DNA of 64,000 bases from Roseovarius sp. (GCA_027493545.1 JAOSKR010000005.1:28815-92814), one strand, 5' to 3'; positions 15,585 to 29,840 are shown, numbered from the stretch's first letter. Numbers and translations: made by a program. Notes: generated by a model from the letters alone, not told the origin.

Positions 15585-16112
15585 CTAGCCCAGAACGCCG
15601 ATGGTCATGTTCTGCAGCATTCCCCACATGGCGGTGACAAAGATCGAGACCATGCCGATCGCCTGCGTCAGTACCCGGTGACGCCGCATCGCCCGGTAAA
15701 GCGCGTCACCCGCCAGCGCCTCGCGGCGGATGCGCCGCGCGGTGGCGATCGAGGAAAGCCCCACCAGCGACATCGGAAAGCCGAGCAGAAAGAGCGCCTG
15801 CGAGAACTCGTTGCCATAGACGAAGCCCAGCAGCAGCAGCGAGGTCAGCACGAAGCTGCCGAAGGCGGCCAGCAGCAGACCCGATTCCCCCGCGATCATC
15901 AGGATGCGGCCGGTGCTGATGCGCACCATCGTCTCGAGATCCGACAGCATCCCTGGATCCGCCCGCTTGCGGGCGCGCAGCACCATGTCCCACGGCACCC
16001 CCAGCACCCAGTGGCTCATCGACGACCACATCACCGCCAGCACGATCCAGAACCACAGGTTGCTGAAGCTGCGCATGTCGATAAGTTCGAAAACGGTATC
16101 GTACCAGTCCAC
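15585..16112 (-). CDS. Conserved membrane protein (annotated elsewhere as SufBCD-complex component)
   Basis: Read from a GTG at 16112 the protein is about 175 residues: MDWYDTVFELIDMRSFSNLW, then hydrophobic spans WFWIVLAVMWSSMSHWVLGV, SGLLLAAFGSFVLTSLLLLG and a last span near the C-terminus. An ATG 12 codons downstream is an alternative start. I recall this family annotated in Rhodobacterales as a component of the SufBCD complex, but nothing in the sequence proves that. It lies just upstream of mfd on the same strand. Confidence 0.65.
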   Translation of the reverse strand: MDWYDTVFELIDMRSFSNLWFWIVLAVMWSSMSHWVLGVPWDMVLRARKRADPGMLSDLETMVRISTGRILMIAGESGLLLAAFGSFVLTSLLLLGFVYGNEFSQALFLLGFPMSLVGLSSIATARRIRREALAGDALYRAMRRHRVLTQAIGMVSIFVTAMWGMLQNMTIGVLG

Positions 16113-16217
16113 GTCAAAAGCGCCCGCAATCGTCAAAGGCTTCGTCGCCGGCGTCCCTCTTAGCGCCGCCGCGCGGCAATTCCTACCCTTGAGATGGCTA
16201 AATTTCCATGCCAGTGA

Positions 16218-17240
<1,023 letters not shown>

Positions 17241-17484
17241 TCCCATCGACCGCGCACCGGCCGTGGGATCAAAAGCGCCGCGCAACTCGTTCATCTTTCT
17301 CAAAAATACTCAAACACCCCGCTTCGCCGCGGCACGCCGCCGGCGGACATTGGCGGGATGCTGCCAAGGACATGGTTTGCGGATGACACCGCCACGCCGC
17401 TTGCCTATACTGTCCGCGACCGGCTGCGAAACAAGGCCGGCAGCGACAAATGGCAGCGGTATCAGGCAACGACGGGCGGAGATC

Positions 17485-18045
17485 ATGAGCATTCTTTCCA
17501 GACGCAGTTTCACCTTCGGCCTGCTGGCCGGTACCCCGTTCCTGGCGGGATGCGGCAACGGCGTGGGCAGCAACAAGAGCCAGGAGATCGACGCGCGCGC
17601 CGATGCGACGCTCGACTACCTCTACTCCACCTATCCCGCGACGCGCGAGATCGCCGACAAGGCCACCGGCCTGCTGGTGATGCCGCTCGTGACCGAGGGC
17701 GGCTTCATCGTCGGCGGCGGCTACGGGCGCGGCGCGCTGCGCGTGGGCGGGGTGACGGTCGATTACTACTCGGCCACCAAGGGCAGCTTCGGGCTCCAGA
17801 TCGGCGCCCAGCAATACGCCCATGTGCTGTTTTTCATGACCGAGGAATCGCTGTCGCGTTTCCGCCGGGCCTCGGGCTGGGTCGCCGGGGCGGATGTGGA
17901 ATATGTCTTCAGCGACCAGGGCGGCAACCTGCGCGCCGACACCGTGACTACCACGGCGCCGGTGGTCGCGGTGGTCTTCGGCCAGGCCGGCGCGCTGGTG
18001 GGTGCCACGCTCGAGGGCAAGAAATACACCCGCATCATACCCTGA
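17485..18045 (+). CDS. SYLF-domain lipoprotein with Tat-like signal
   Basis: A 186-residue exported protein. The N-terminus MSILSRRSFTFGLLAGTPFL has twin arginines before the hydrophobic stretch and ends LAGC, a lipobox, so it is probably a Tat-exported lipoprotein. The mature part (LLVMPLVTEGGFIVGGGYGR, GLQIGAQQYAHVLFFMTEES) matches the SYLF/YSC84 lipid-binding domain. ATG at 17485 is preceded by GGGCGGAGATC; longer upstream starts are ignored. Function in bacteria is not well defined. Confidence 0.8.
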   Translation: MSILSRRSFTFGLLAGTPFLAGCGNGVGSNKSQEIDARADATLDYLYSTYPATREIADKATGLLVMPLVTEGGFIVGGGYGRGALRVGGVTVDYYSATKGSFGLQIGAQQYAHVLFFMTEESLSRFRRASGWVAGADVEYVFSDQGGNLRADTVTTTAPVVAVVFGQAGALVGATLEGKKYTRIIP

Positions 18046-18060
18046 ACGCGGTTCACGGGC

Positions 18061-18330
18061 TCAGTGCAGGCGGAACTCGCCCACCACCCGGCGCCATTTG
18101 CCGGGTGCGATCATCTTGCGGTGAGTGAACTGGACCGAATGCAGCGGCCCCTCGATCTGATCCTGCCAGAACTCGATGAACCGGAAGAGGCGCGGATGAT
18201 CGGGCGCGGTGTCGTAGTCCTGCCAGATGAAGGAATTGAGCACATGCGCGTAATCTGGCATCCGGTAGAAGAATTCCGCGGTGGTCAGCCCGTAGCCTTT
18301 CAGCATCATTTCGGTTTCAGACATCTCCAT
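18061..18330 (-). CDS. usg: Usg protein
   Basis: An intact 89-residue frame MEMSETEMMLKGYGLTTAEF followed by YRMPDYAHVLNSFIWQDYD and KMIAPGKWRRVVGEFRLH. This is the small Usg family named for its position near trp genes in some bacteria; biochemical role unknown. AAGGAGCAGGAAC sits just before the ATG and supports it over the upstream in-frame start. It converges on the SYLF gene with a 15-base gap. Confidence 0.85.
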   Translation of the reverse strand: MEMSETEMMLKGYGLTTAEFFYRMPDYAHVLNSFIWQDYDTAPDHPRLFRFIEFWQDQIEGPLHSVQFTHRKMIAPGKWRRVVGEFRLH

Positions 18331-18460
18331 GTTCCTGCTCCTTTTCGTGCCTGACAGGAAAAGCATGCCACAGGAAAATTACTTTTCAATAAAAACAGTG
18401 TGTTAGCAGCCGCACCCCTTGGCTGCCAGCGGCCTGGCGGCATCGCCTGGTCCCGGGGCA

Positions 18461-18490
18461 TTGCGCCCCATATCCGGGCTCTGTTATAAC
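18461..18490 (+). promoter_or_regulatory. Candidate sigma70 promoter of gyrA
   Basis: TTGCGC at 18461 and TATAAC at 18485 are separated by 18 bases, and gyrA starts 45 bases downstream. The -10 is close to consensus and the -35 shares TTG. Found by eye only. Confidence 0.4.
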
Positions 18491-18534
18491 CGCCGCAACA
18501 AGATATTGAGTTCACAGAACAGGACGGACCCGAG

Positions 18535-21285
<2,751 letters not shown>

Positions 21286-21414
21286 GCCGGCGGCGGCACC
21301 CGGCCGCAATTTTCGCCGTTAAGTTGCAGTTTCGACATATTTTTGTCCAACAACTCGCCCAAGACATGTGCGCACTCGCTTGATTTCGCGCACCCCTTGG
21401 GAGACCCCCTGCCG

Positions 21415-22030
21415 ATGAACGACAATCGCTGGCTTGACCATACCGGGCTCAACCTGATCCGCATCGTGATCGGGTCGTATTTCATGGCCGTCTCGGTCGG
21501 ACTGGTCGCGGGGGTCGATCCGGCGGCGCTCTTGCGCCCGGTGCTGCCGGCGACGGTGGCCGAATTTGCCGGCATGACCCTGCTCTTTGCGCTCGCAACC
21601 GCCTACATGGCAGGGGTGTCGTTGCACATGGTCTCCCTGGCGCTGGCGCTGTTCGTGCTTTCGTCGAGCGTCGCCACCCATCTGGTCCGGCCCGGCGCGG
21701 GGACGGTCGGCTTCTTCTGGCGCGATCTGGCGCTGGTCTGCACGGTACTGCTCAGCTACGTGCCGCTGCGCCGGCGCGAATTGCGCCGCGCCGTGTTGAT
21801 CATGCGCCGCCGCACCAACCGGATCCGACGCGGCGGTGCCGGCCCGGTGCGCCCGCGTCGGGTCAAGATACGAAAGACCCGGGGGAGACGACGGCGCCGC
21901 CGCGCGTTTGTCACCCGCGATCACGCCCACCGCCCCTGCCGCGCGGCCGGACATCCCGTCGCGCCACCGCCAGAGACCGGTCGAGAGCGACGAAAGCGAC
22001 GAGATCAACAATATCTTCGTCAACAATTGA
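21415..22030 (+). CDS. Membrane protein, DoxX-like size (likely frameshift near 21835)
   Basis: MNDNRWLDHTGLNLIRIVIG begins a protein with four hydrophobic helices ending LALVCTVLLSYVPLRRRELR. The first frame then becomes an arginine-rich tail without character. Switching frame near 21835 gives VGSRYERPGGDDGAAA and a natural-looking acidic end, VESDESDEINNIFVNN. I therefore propose one indel and a product of about 205 residues. The neighbour on the other strand is a polysaccharide export protein, so a link to exopolysaccharide is possible. Function unknown. Confidence 0.6.
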
Positions 22031-22072
22031 CGCCCGTTCAACAAGGCACACAGACGCGGGCGGCCCTAGGCG

Positions 22073-22189
22073 GCGTCGCGTCCGATCGGCTGTCCACCCG
22101 CCCCGGGCGTGACCCGGGGCCTCGCCACCGCGAAAGAAGGTCCCGGCCCAGGGCCGGGACGGGTATCGGATATGATCAGACGCGAAACG
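22073..22189. repeat. Interspersed ~120-bp repeat with inverted ends, copy B
   Basis: The partner of the element at 2440-2559, in the same orientation. The shared core includes CGGGCGTGACCCGGGGCCTC and CCCAGGGCCGGGACGGGTAT. The ends GTCGCGTCCGATCGG and GATCAGACGCGAAA are inverted copies of one another (TCGCGTCTGATC). It occupies the gap between two convergent genes. The two copies differ mainly in the inner AT-richer part. Confidence 0.7.
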
Positions 22190-22191
22190 CT

Positions 22192-23313
22192 CTAGTCGCC
22201 GATCGTATCGGCCCGGGCGCTGATACCCACGACTGAACCCACCAGCGCCGAGGATGGTCTGGGCGCCGGTGATCGGGCTTTCGGTCGTCAGCAGCGTGTC
22301 ATCGGGCTGGATATTGAACTGGCGCGCGGCAAAAAGCCCGTCGGCGCTGGTCAGGTCGATCGTAAAGACCACCTGCGACATCTGCGGCCCGTCCGGGCCC
22401 TCGCTCAGCTGGCGCGGCGAGTATTCGCGCAGGACCAGAACCCCCTTGGGATTGGCGCGCCGGGCATTGAGCCCGCCAGCGGCCGAGACTGCGTCGAGCG
22501 CCGACATGCGCTCCTTTTCGAAATAGATCAGCCGCTGGTTCTGCGAGGCCCCGATGGCGGTGAAGCTGCGCATGTCCTCGACCACCGCGATCTGGTCGCC
22601 GCCGTGGACCCGCACGTTGAGCGAGGGGTCCGAGAGCACCACGTCGAGGCGCGTCGAATAGGCGCGCCCGTCGCGTTGCAGCCGGATCCGCGGCTGGCGC
22701 AGCGACGTGTCGACACCGCCGGCCTGCGCCAGAATGCTGAGTATGCGGGTGTTGCGGTCCTGCAGCGCGAACCGGCCCGGGCTGCCGACACCGCTGACCA
22801 CGTCGACCGAATTGTTGCGCCCCGGCGTGACCCCGAGTTGCACCTGCGCCGCCGGCACCACCATCTCCATCTTCTGTTGCACCCGCTCGCGCGCCGCCTC
22901 GGGCGTGAGGCCGCGCACGACCACGTCACCGACATAAGGCAGATAGACCGTCCCGTCCGACGAGACCGTCATCGCCGGGATCTGGGTCTGCTTGTCGCCG
23001 ATGCCGGAAATCAGCGAATTGTCCTGGTTGTCCCAGACCACCACGTCGATTCGGTCGCCGGTCCGGATCAGGGCCGAATCGGGGCCGCGATCGGCGCGAA
23101 ACCAGCCCTGGCGCACTTCGCCGCCGGTATAGGGCCAGCGCGCCAGCGCCGGCACCGCTGCGCGGGTAACCTCGACAACCTGAAAGGACGGTGTCTGAGA
23201 GGCACTCTCGCTGATCACCTGGCTCTGGAACGCGGCCCCCCGGGGCAGGGTGCAGCCCGCCGCCCGAGGACCACGAGGACGATCGAGACAATCCTTCCCA
23301 AGACGCGCAGCAA
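22192..23313 (-). CDS. Outer-membrane polysaccharide export lipoprotein, Wza/KpsD type (two frameshifts)
   Basis: From a TTG preceded by GGGGGAGAT the frame gives LRVLGRIVSIVLVVLG, a signal peptide. After a break near 23255 it continues AAGCTLPRGAAFQSQ (lipobox) and VISESASQTPSFQVVEVTRA. The body has the poly-export domain (RTGDRIDVVVWDNQDNSLIS, MTVSSDGTVYLPYVGDVVVR) and SLBB repeats. A missing base near 22238 hides the natural end GSVVGISARADTIGD. Joined length about 374 residues. It would form the outer-membrane channel for capsule or exopolysaccharide. No polymerase genes are adjacent. Confidence 0.82.
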
Positions 23314-23408
23314 CCCGATCTCCCCCAGTTCAGCGGCATGCCGATCCCTACTTCAGGGAGCGGCGGTTAGACAACGGAAATTTCCGGCCCGAACCGTGAT
23401 GGCGTCCT

Positions 23409-25252
23409 TCAGGTGACACTGTCTCCGGCCGCCTCGGAACGCGCGGCGAGGCTCAGCCAGTCCTCCTCGGCCGCGCTCAGGGCGCCCTGGCGGGCGGCGA
23501 GCGCCTCGGTCGCCTTGCGGAACTTCTCCGGCTCGCGGGTGAAAAGCCCGGAGTCCGACAAAAGATCCTCGAGCCTGGCGATCTCGGCCTCCAGCCGCTC
23601 GATGGTGGCGGGCAGCGTCTCGAGCCGGTGCTTTTCGGTAAAGCTGAGCCCGCCCCCATGCCGCCCGCTCCCGGTCGCGGGTGTGCCTGTCCGCGGTGCG
23701 GCGGCCTTGGGGTGCGTCTTCGACGTCGGTTCCGGCGCGGGTTCGGGTGTCTTGCGGGCGGCGTAGTCGGACCAGCCACCGGCGTGAACGGTGGCGCGCC
23801 CGTTTCCTTCCATCGCCACGGTGGTCGTCGCCACCCGGTCGAGGAAATCGCGGTCGTGGCTTACCAGCAGCACGGTGCCGTCATAGTCGTCGAGCAGCTC
23901 CTGCAGCAGGTCGAGCGTTTCGATGTCGAGATCGTTGGTCGGTTCGTCGAGCACCAGCAGGTTGCTCTCGCGCGCCATCAGCCGCGCCAGCAAAAGCCGC
24001 GCCCGCTCGCCCCCGACAGCGCCGAAACCGGCGCCCGCGCCTGGCGCTCGTCAAACAGGAAATCCTTGAGATAGCCCACCACATGCCGGGGCTGGCCGCG
24101 CACCATCACCTGATCCGACCGGCCAGAGACGCGCATCTCCGCGTCGCCGGTCAGGTTCTCCCAGAGGCTGCGGTCGAGGTCGAGCGCGGCGCGCGACTGG
24201 TCAAACACCGCCGGCACCAGGTTGGTGCCGTGGGTGACGCTGCCACTGTCGGGCTCGATGCGCTTCATCAACAGGTTCAGAAGCGTCGTCTTGCCCACCC
24301 CGTTGGGGCCGACAAAGGCCACGCGATCCTTGCGCAGGATCTTCAGGCTGAAGTCGCGCAGGATGATGTTCTCTCCGTAGGCCTTTGAAATACCGACGGC
24401 TTCAATCACCTTGCGTCCCGACTTGGGCCCCGAGTCGAGCGCCATCGCCGCAGCACCCTGGCGGGCGATCTGCGCGGCACGCTCGGCCCTGAGCGCCTGC
24501 AACGCGCGCACCCGTCCCTGGTTGCGCCGGCGCCGGGCCGAGATGCCCTCGACCGCCCAGCGCGCCTCGGTCCTGATCTTGCGGTCGAGCTTGTGGCGGG
24601 CGGTGTCCTCGTCCTGCCAGACACGGTCGCGCCAAGCCTCGAACTCGCCGAAACCCTTGTCCTGTCGACGAAGAATTCCCCTGTCCAGCCAGATTGTTGC
24701 GCGCGTAAGTTCACGCAGAAACATGCGATCGTGGCTGATCAGCACAAAGGCGCGGCGGGTCGCTTTCAGCTGCGCCTCCAGCCAGCTCACCGCCTCGATG
24801 TCGAGATGGTTGGTGGGCTCGTCGAGCAGCATCAGATCCGGCGCCTGGGCCAGGAGCCGCGCCAGCGCCGCGCGCCGCCGCTCGCCCCCCGAGGCCGTCG
24901 CACAGGGCAGCGCGGGGTCGAATTTCAGCCCCTCGGCGGCCATCTCGACGCGGTACTCCTCGCCCGTTGGCAGGCCATGGGCGGCAAAATCGCCAAGCGT
25001 GGAAAACCCTGACATATCCGGGTGTTGGTCCATATAGCTCACGCGAACCCCGGCGGGCACGGAGCGGCTGCCGGCATCCGGCTCGACCAGTCCCGCCATC
25101 ACCTTCATCAGCGTCGACTTGCCCGACCCGTTGCGCCCCACCAGCGCCACCCGCTCGCCCGGCTGGAGGCTGAGCGAGACGTCGGAGAAGAGCGGCGCGC
25201 CACCGAAGGTGAGCGTGATGTCGGTGAGTTGCAAAAGCGGTGCCCTGGCCAT
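23409..25252 (-). CDS. uup: ABC-F family ATPase, Uup-like (one frameshift)
   Basis: A soluble double ABC protein without membrane segments. First domain: VALVGRNGSGKSTLMKVMAG, SGGERRRAALARLLAQAP, LLDEPTNHLDIEAV. Second: VAFVGPNGVGKTTLLNLLMK, signature split by the frameshift, then LLVLDEPTNDLDIETLDLLQ. The C-terminal coiled coil (LPATIERLEAEIARLEDLLS) is the Uup DNA-binding type. In the broken signature a run of five Cs at 24010-24014 should be six. ABC-F proteins act on ribosomes or, for Uup, DNA intermediates. Confidence 0.88.
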
Positions 25253-25327
25253 GCGGGCCGGGCTATCGCGGCGGCCGGTGCCGGTCAAGCCCCGGTCACG
25301 CCCCGGTCACGCCCCGGCCGGGCCGGC

Positions 25328-26065
25328 TCAGGACGCGGCGGCGCGCAGAAGGCGCTGGCGTGTCGCCGGGATTGCCGCGATCTCCAGCCCGGTGAAGACA
25401 TGGAGGGTGTTCATCTGCCGGTCGATCACCGCGTGATCGCTGACCCAGCCGCCCATCGCCAGATAGCTGCGCAGCAGGGGCGGCGTCCCCAGCATTGCCC
25501 GCCGCGCATCGGGCGGACGCCGCCGCCAGCGCTGCGCGAATCGGACCACCGAGGGCGCCTTGATACGCGGCCACCATCGGCGCGGAGCGAGGTGGCGTGC
25601 GCTCAGCATGGCGAAGGCGTCGGCGTAGAGCGCCGCATCGGTGCCCTTGAAGGACGAGCAGCCAAAAAGCATGCCGATCCGGTTTTCATCGACAAATCGC
25701 GTCATCGCCGCCCGGGCGACGCGCGGGATGTCGGGGTCGCGGGCCTGCGGGTGGATGCAGAAGCGCCCCATCTCGGCCATCGGTCCGGCAAAGGCACCGA
25801 GCGAGGCGAGCCCGTAGAACTGGGCCGAATAGCTGCGCCCGATCTCGGCGCCGTCGCTGAGCGGCAGCACCCGGAAACAGCAGACCAGCCGGCCGCTCGC
25901 CACTTCCTCGATCAGGACATGCGTGCAGATCGCGTCAAAGGCATCGGCATCGACGCCCGCCCCGGTCACGTCCCCGTGAAAGGCGAGGTGGCGCAGGCGC
26001 TGCGCGGCGCCGATATCGGCCGGCGTTTCGGCCTCTCTGGCGCGGTAGCGCCCCTTGCGGAACAT
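25328..26065 (-). CDS. olsB: L-ornithine N-acyltransferase OlsB-like
   Basis: A GNAT-fold enzyme of about 245 residues: MFRKGRYRAREAETPADIGA, RHLAFHG, VDADAFDAICTHVLIEEVAS, YSAQFYGLASL and GMLFGCSSFKGTDAALYADA match the OlsB/hemolysin-like acyltransferases. OlsB makes 3-hydroxyacyl-ornithine, the first step to ornithine lipids. A GTG eight codons earlier is an alternative start; the ATG has AAGGGTGGG upstream. Intact. The second enzyme, OlsA, is not in the window. Confidence 0.8.
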   Translation of the reverse strand: MFRKGRYRAREAETPADIGAAQRLRHLAFHGDVTGAGVDADAFDAICTHVLIEEVASGRLVCCFRVLPLSDGAEIGRSYSAQFYGLASLGAFAGPMAEMGRFCIHPQARDPDIPRVARAAMTRFVDENRIGMLFGCSSFKGTDAALYADAFAMLSARHLAPRRWWPRIKAPSVVRFAQRWRRRPPDARRAMLGTPPLLRSYLAMGGWVSDHAVIDRQMNTLHVFTGLEIAAIPATRQRLLRAAAS

Positions 26066-26155
26066 GGTCCGGCCCACCCTTGCGATCACCGCCTCAAGCT
26101 AGACCCGGGCCGCCCGCCGCTCAAGCGCATGGACATGCAGGACGCAAGGTCCGGA

Positions 26156-26612
26156 TCACTGGAACAGCGTCGATGGGTCGATATTGCCGAAATTGCCCAT
26201 GATCTGGCGCAAAAGCCCGTTGCCCACCACCGACGAATCGGTCACCCGGCGGGTAAGCGGCACAACCATGCCGTCCTTGAGGCCGAAGGTCTCGATGTTG
26301 CGGATGGTCTCGTCGGGGGCAAAGCTGATCGCCACCACCTTGCGGTCGACCACCTGCGGGCGGCGCATGCCCGTATTGGCGGACCCGGCTGCGGACATAG
26401 TAGTAATCGCCGTCACTCAGGAGCCCCGCGACCGAGGGCGCGCCGATGACATCGTCGACGGTGGCCCGGGAATCGACGCCGATGACCAGCTTGTCGAGGT
26501 CCTCGGCCGGCGGAACGTAGCCGTGATTTTGGTACTGCGCCGAGCACGCCGCGACGGCCGCAAGGCAGAACACCGCCAGCACCCCGGCCAACCGGTTGCG
26601 CATTCCCATCAT
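26156..26612 (-). CDS. bamE: Outer-membrane assembly lipoprotein BamE-like (one frameshift)
   Basis: The start MMGMRNRLAGVLAVFCLAAV followed by AACSAQ is a lipoprotein signal. DLDKLVIGVDSRATVDDVIG and SVAGLLSDGDYYYVRS match the SmpA/OmlA (BamE) domain. After a break near 26390 the other frame continues MRRPQVVDRKVVAISFAPDE and ends GNFGNIDPSTLFQ. Joined length about 152 residues. BamE supports BAM-mediated folding of outer-membrane barrels. Divergent from the yceD-rpmF group. Confidence 0.82.
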
Positions 26613-26702
26613 CTTCCGCCCTCTCGCACTTGGCCGCATGGCTTTCCCTTCCGCTTACAACAGGCTAGCTTCTTTGATCAAGCGACGATACGGGGATCAT
26701 CG

Positions 26703-27272
26703 ATGCCGGACGAGATACGCAGTTCCGCTTCAAGGCGCGTGCGCGGGCTGTCGCAGGCCGCCCCGAACCCCTTCGATCTGCGCCCCGGCCCGGACGCCTG
26801 TGCCGCCATCGCCCGCGATCTGGGGCTGCGCGGGCTGCGCAAGCTGCGCCTGTCGGGGACGCTGAAACCCGAAGGGCGCGCCGACTGGCGGCTCGACGCG
26901 CGGCTGGGTGCGACGGTGACGCAGGACTGCATCGTGACGCTGGCGCCGGTCGTCACGCGCATCGACGAGGACGTGACACGGCGGTATCTCGACGACTGGC
27001 CGCCGGCGCAGGAACAGGGCGACGAGGTCGAGATGCCCGAGGATGAGAGCATCGAGCCCCTGGGCAACGAGATCGACCTCTGGGCGGTGATGGTCGAGGC
27101 GCTGGCGCTGGCACTGCCGGATTACCCGCGTGCGCCGGAAATCGCGCCGGACGCCGCGCCCGCGCGCGACAGCGCCGGACCTCCCGGCGCCGCGCCCGGC
27201 GAGGACGACCGCCCGCGCCCCTTCGCGGCGCTGGAGGGGCTGCGGCGGAAACTCGACGAGGGCGACGGATAA
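26703..27272 (+). CDS. YceD (DUF177) family protein
   Basis: A 189-residue acidic protein: [40 protein letters not shown] and [20 protein letters not shown] are the DUF177 pattern, with the single conserved cysteine. DUF177 proteins are typically encoded just before rpmF, as here, and are linked to 23S rRNA and ribosome maturation. The start at 26703 is the ATG that gives family length; nothing obvious is missing. Confidence 0.88.
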   Translation: MPDEIRSSASRRVRGLSQAAPNPFDLRPGPDACAAIARDLGLRGLRKLRLSGTLKPEGRADWRLDARLGATVTQDCIVTLAPVVTRIDEDVTRRYLDDWPPAQEQGDEVEMPEDESIEPLGNEIDLWAVMVEALALALPDYPRAPEIAPDAAPARDSAGPPGAAPGEDDRPRPFAALEGLRRKLDEGDG

Positions 27273-27286
27273 CGCCCAAAAAGGGC

Positions 27287-27314
27287 TTGCCAGCGCACCG
27301 ATTCAATGTATTTT
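27287..27314 (+). promoter_or_regulatory. Candidate promoter of the rpmF-plsX-fabH operon
   Basis: TTGCCA at 27287 and TATTTT at 27309 with a 16-base spacer, about 110 bases before rpmF in the only AT-richer stretch between yceD and rpmF. By eye only. Confidence 0.35.
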
Positions 27315-27424
27315 CGCGCTTCCACCCGAATTCGGGGTTGAACCGGCGGCCCGGGACGCATTATGAGCCGCGGCAATCCAACACACGAGGGGCCCGCCGG
27401 GTCCCGCAAGACCGAGGTTGTGAC

Positions 27425-27631
27425 ATGGCTGTCCAGCAGAACAAAGTTTCGAAATCGCGCCGCAACAACCGCCGCGCGCATGACGGCCTCACAGCGGCCA
27501 ACCCCGGCGAATGCCCCAACTGCGGCGAGCTCAAGCGCCCGCATCACGTCTGCGTGGCCTGTGGCCATTACGCCGACCGCGAAGTGGTGGCCATGGTCGA
27601 GGACGTCGATCTGGACGACGACGCGGCCTGA
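27425..27631 (+). CDS. rpmF: 50S ribosomal protein L32
   Basis: An intact 68-residue protein starting [20 protein letters not shown]. It has a zinc ribbon, [20 protein letters not shown] (C-x2-C ... C-x2-C), which is the zinc-containing L32 form. A long basic N-terminal tail binds rRNA. It precedes plsX by 23 bases in the conserved rpmF-plsX-fabH order. Confidence 0.97.
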   Translation: MAVQQNKVSKSRRNNRRAHDGLTAANPGECPNCGELKRPHHVCVACGHYADREVVAMVEDVDLDDDAA

Positions 27632-27654
27632 CCCACCCGAAGGCGGGCGCCCCG

Positions 27655-28763
27655 ATGACCGCACAAAGCGATCAGACCGAGCCGCGCGCCGACCGAACGA
27701 TCATTTCAGTCGATGCCATGGGCGGCGATCTGGGGCCGGCGACCGTCGTCGCCGGCGTCGCGCTTTCGGCGCGCAAGAACGACGAGATCGGCTTTATCCT
27801 GCATGGGCGCCGCGACGTGCTGGCGCCGCTGGTGGCGCGGCGCCGCACCCTCGCGGGCCGGTGCGAGATCCGCGACGCGCCCGAAATCGTCGCGATGAAC
27901 GAAAAGCCCAGCCAGGTGATGCGCCACGGGCGCGAGACTTCGATGTGGTCGGCGCTGGAATCGGTGCGCAGCGGCGAGGCCAGGGTCTGCGTGTCCTGCG
28001 GCAACACCGGGGCGCTGATGCTGATGTCGGTGGTGCGGCTGCGCAAGCTGCCCGGCATCTATCGCCCGGCCATCGGCGTGCTCTGGCCGTCGCAGAACCC
28101 GCAAGGCTTCAACATCATGCTCGACGGCGGCGCCGACATCCGCGCCGACGCCAAGGACCTGATGCAATACGCGCTGATGGGCACGTCCTATGCCCGCAAC
28201 GGCTTTGGGCTGAAACGGCCGCGGGTGGGGCTCCTGAACGTCGGCACCGAAGAGCACAAGGGCCGCGCCGAGCTGAAGGAGGCCTACGACCTCATCGCCG
28301 GCAACGCCCGTGTCGCCGATTTCGATTTCGTCGGCTTCGTCGAGGGCCGCGACCTGCCCGGCACGCGCTGCGACGTGATCATCACCGACGGCTTTACCGG
28401 AAACATCGCGCTCAAGACCGGCGAGGGGGTAGCGCGGCTGATCTCGGACCTCCTGCGCGAGGCGTTCCGCCACACGCCGCTGTCGCGCATTGCCTCGCTG
28501 CTGGCGCTGCCCTCGCTCAGGCGGCTGAAAAAGCGCATCGACCCGCGCCGCGCCAATGGCGGGGTGTTCCTGGGCTCAACGGCACGGTGGTCAAGTCCCA
28601 CGGCGCGGCCGACGCCACCGGCGTTTCGGCGGCGGTGAAGCTGGCTTTTCAACTGGCGCAATCGGGTTTCACCGAAAAACTCGCGGCACGGGTTGCATCC
28701 GCCTCGCTGCTTGAGCAGGATGACGATGCCGCAGATGCAAAGACAGGTGGTGACCCTCAATGA
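27655..28763 (+). CDS. plsX: Phosphate acyltransferase PlsX (one frameshift)
   Basis: PlsX converts acyl-ACP to acyl-phosphate for phospholipid synthesis. The frame MTAQSDQTEPRADRTIISVD contains DAMGGDLGPATVVAGV, VSCGNTGALMLMSVVRLRKL, RVGLLNVGTEEHKG and CDVIITDGFTGNIALKTGEG. After VFLG it breaks: one base is missing from a GGG at 28572-28574. The second frame continues LNGTVVKSHGAADATGVSAA to the stop, which overlaps fabH as ATGA. Joined length about 369 residues. PlsX is normally essential here, so the break is likely an error. Confidence 0.92.
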
Positions 28764-29734
28764 AAACGCGCGCCGTCGTGGAAGGTGTCGGGCAGTATCT
28801 TCCCGAACGGATCGTTCCCAATACCTGGTTCGAGGAGTTCCTCGACACGTCCGACGAGTGGATCCGTACCCGTTCGGGCATCGAGCGGCGGCATTTCGCG
28901 GCCGAGGGCGAAACCACCTCGTCGATGGCGGTCGAGGCCGCGCGCGCGGCCATTGCCGATGCCGGCTGCAGCATCGATGACATCGACGGCATTCTGGTCG
29001 CCACCTCGACGCCCGATCTGACATTTCCCTCGGTCGCCACCATGGTGCAGGCCGAGCTCGGCATGAACCACGGCTTCGCCTTCGACGTGCAGGCGGTCTG
29101 CGCCGGCTTCATCTATGCGCTGACCAACGCCAACGCGCTCATCGTCTCGGGACAGGCAAAGCGGCTCCTCCTGATCGGCGCGGAGACCTTCAGCCGGATC
29201 CTGGACTGGGAAGACCGCGCCACCTGTGTGCTCTTCGGCGACGGCGCCGGGGCGCTGGTGCTGGGCGCGGCCGAGGGCACCGGCACCAGCGCCGACCGCG
29301 GCATCCTCGCCTCCGACCTGCGGTCCGACGGGCGTTACCGCGACATGCTCTATGTCGATGGCGGCGTTTCCAGCACCGGCACCGTCGGCAAGGTCCGGAT
29401 GAGGGGCAACGCGCTCTTCCGCCAGGCGGTCGAAAAACTGACGTCGACGGCCGAAAGCGCGCTGGCCGCCGCCGGGCTCACCGATGACGATATCGACTGG
29501 ATCGTGCCACACCAGGCCAATATCCGCATCATCGCCGGCACCGCAAGGAAGCTGGGCGTTCCGATGTCGCGGGTGATCGTCACGGTGCAGGAGCATGGCA
29601 ACACCTCGGCCGCCTCGATCCCGCTGGCGCTGGCCGAAGGCGTGGCCCGGGGCAAGATCCGGCGCGGCGACCTGATCGTCACCGAGGCGATCGGCGGCGG
29701 GCTGGCCTGGGGCGCGGTGGTGCTGCGCTGGTGA
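28760..29734 (+). CDS. fabH: Beta-ketoacyl-ACP synthase III
   Basis: FabH starts fatty-acid synthesis by condensing acetyl-CoA with malonyl-ACP. The intact 324-residue protein has the catalytic triad C114 (QAVCAGFIYAL), H251 (VPHQANIRI) and N281 (EHGNTSAASIP), with GDGAGALVLGA and IGGGLAWGAVVLRW at the end. The ATG overlaps the plsX stop (ATGA). Length is standard. Confidence 0.97.
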   Translation: MKTRAVVEGVGQYLPERIVPNTWFEEFLDTSDEWIRTRSGIERRHFAAEGETTSSMAVEAARAAIADAGCSIDDIDGILVATSTPDLTFPSVATMVQAELGMNHGFAFDVQAVCAGFIYALTNANALIVSGQAKRLLLIGAETFSRILDWEDRATCVLFGDGAGALVLGAAEGTGTSADRGILASDLRSDGRYRDMLYVDGGVSSTGTVGKVRMRGNALFRQAVEKLTSTAESALAAAGLTDDDIDWIVPHQANIRIIAGTARKLGVPMSRVIVTVQEHGNTSAASIPLALAEGVARGKIRRGDLIVTEAIGGGLAWGAVVLRW

Positions 29735-29786
29735 GCCCTGCGGGGGTCCGAACGCCGCTTAAACTCCTTCTTCCAAGTCATTGACA

Positions 29787-29816
29787 TTGACTCGGAAATT
29801 CCTTGCGCCCTAAAGT
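29787..29816 (+). promoter_or_regulatory. Candidate promoter of ihfA
   Basis: TTGACT at 29787 and TAAAGT at 29811 with an 18-base spacer, 25 bases before the ihfA start. A second TTGACA lies directly upstream at 29781. GAGGGGAT is the ribosome-binding site. Confidence 0.45.
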
Positions 29817-29840
29817 CCCTGCAAAGAGCGAGGGGATGTC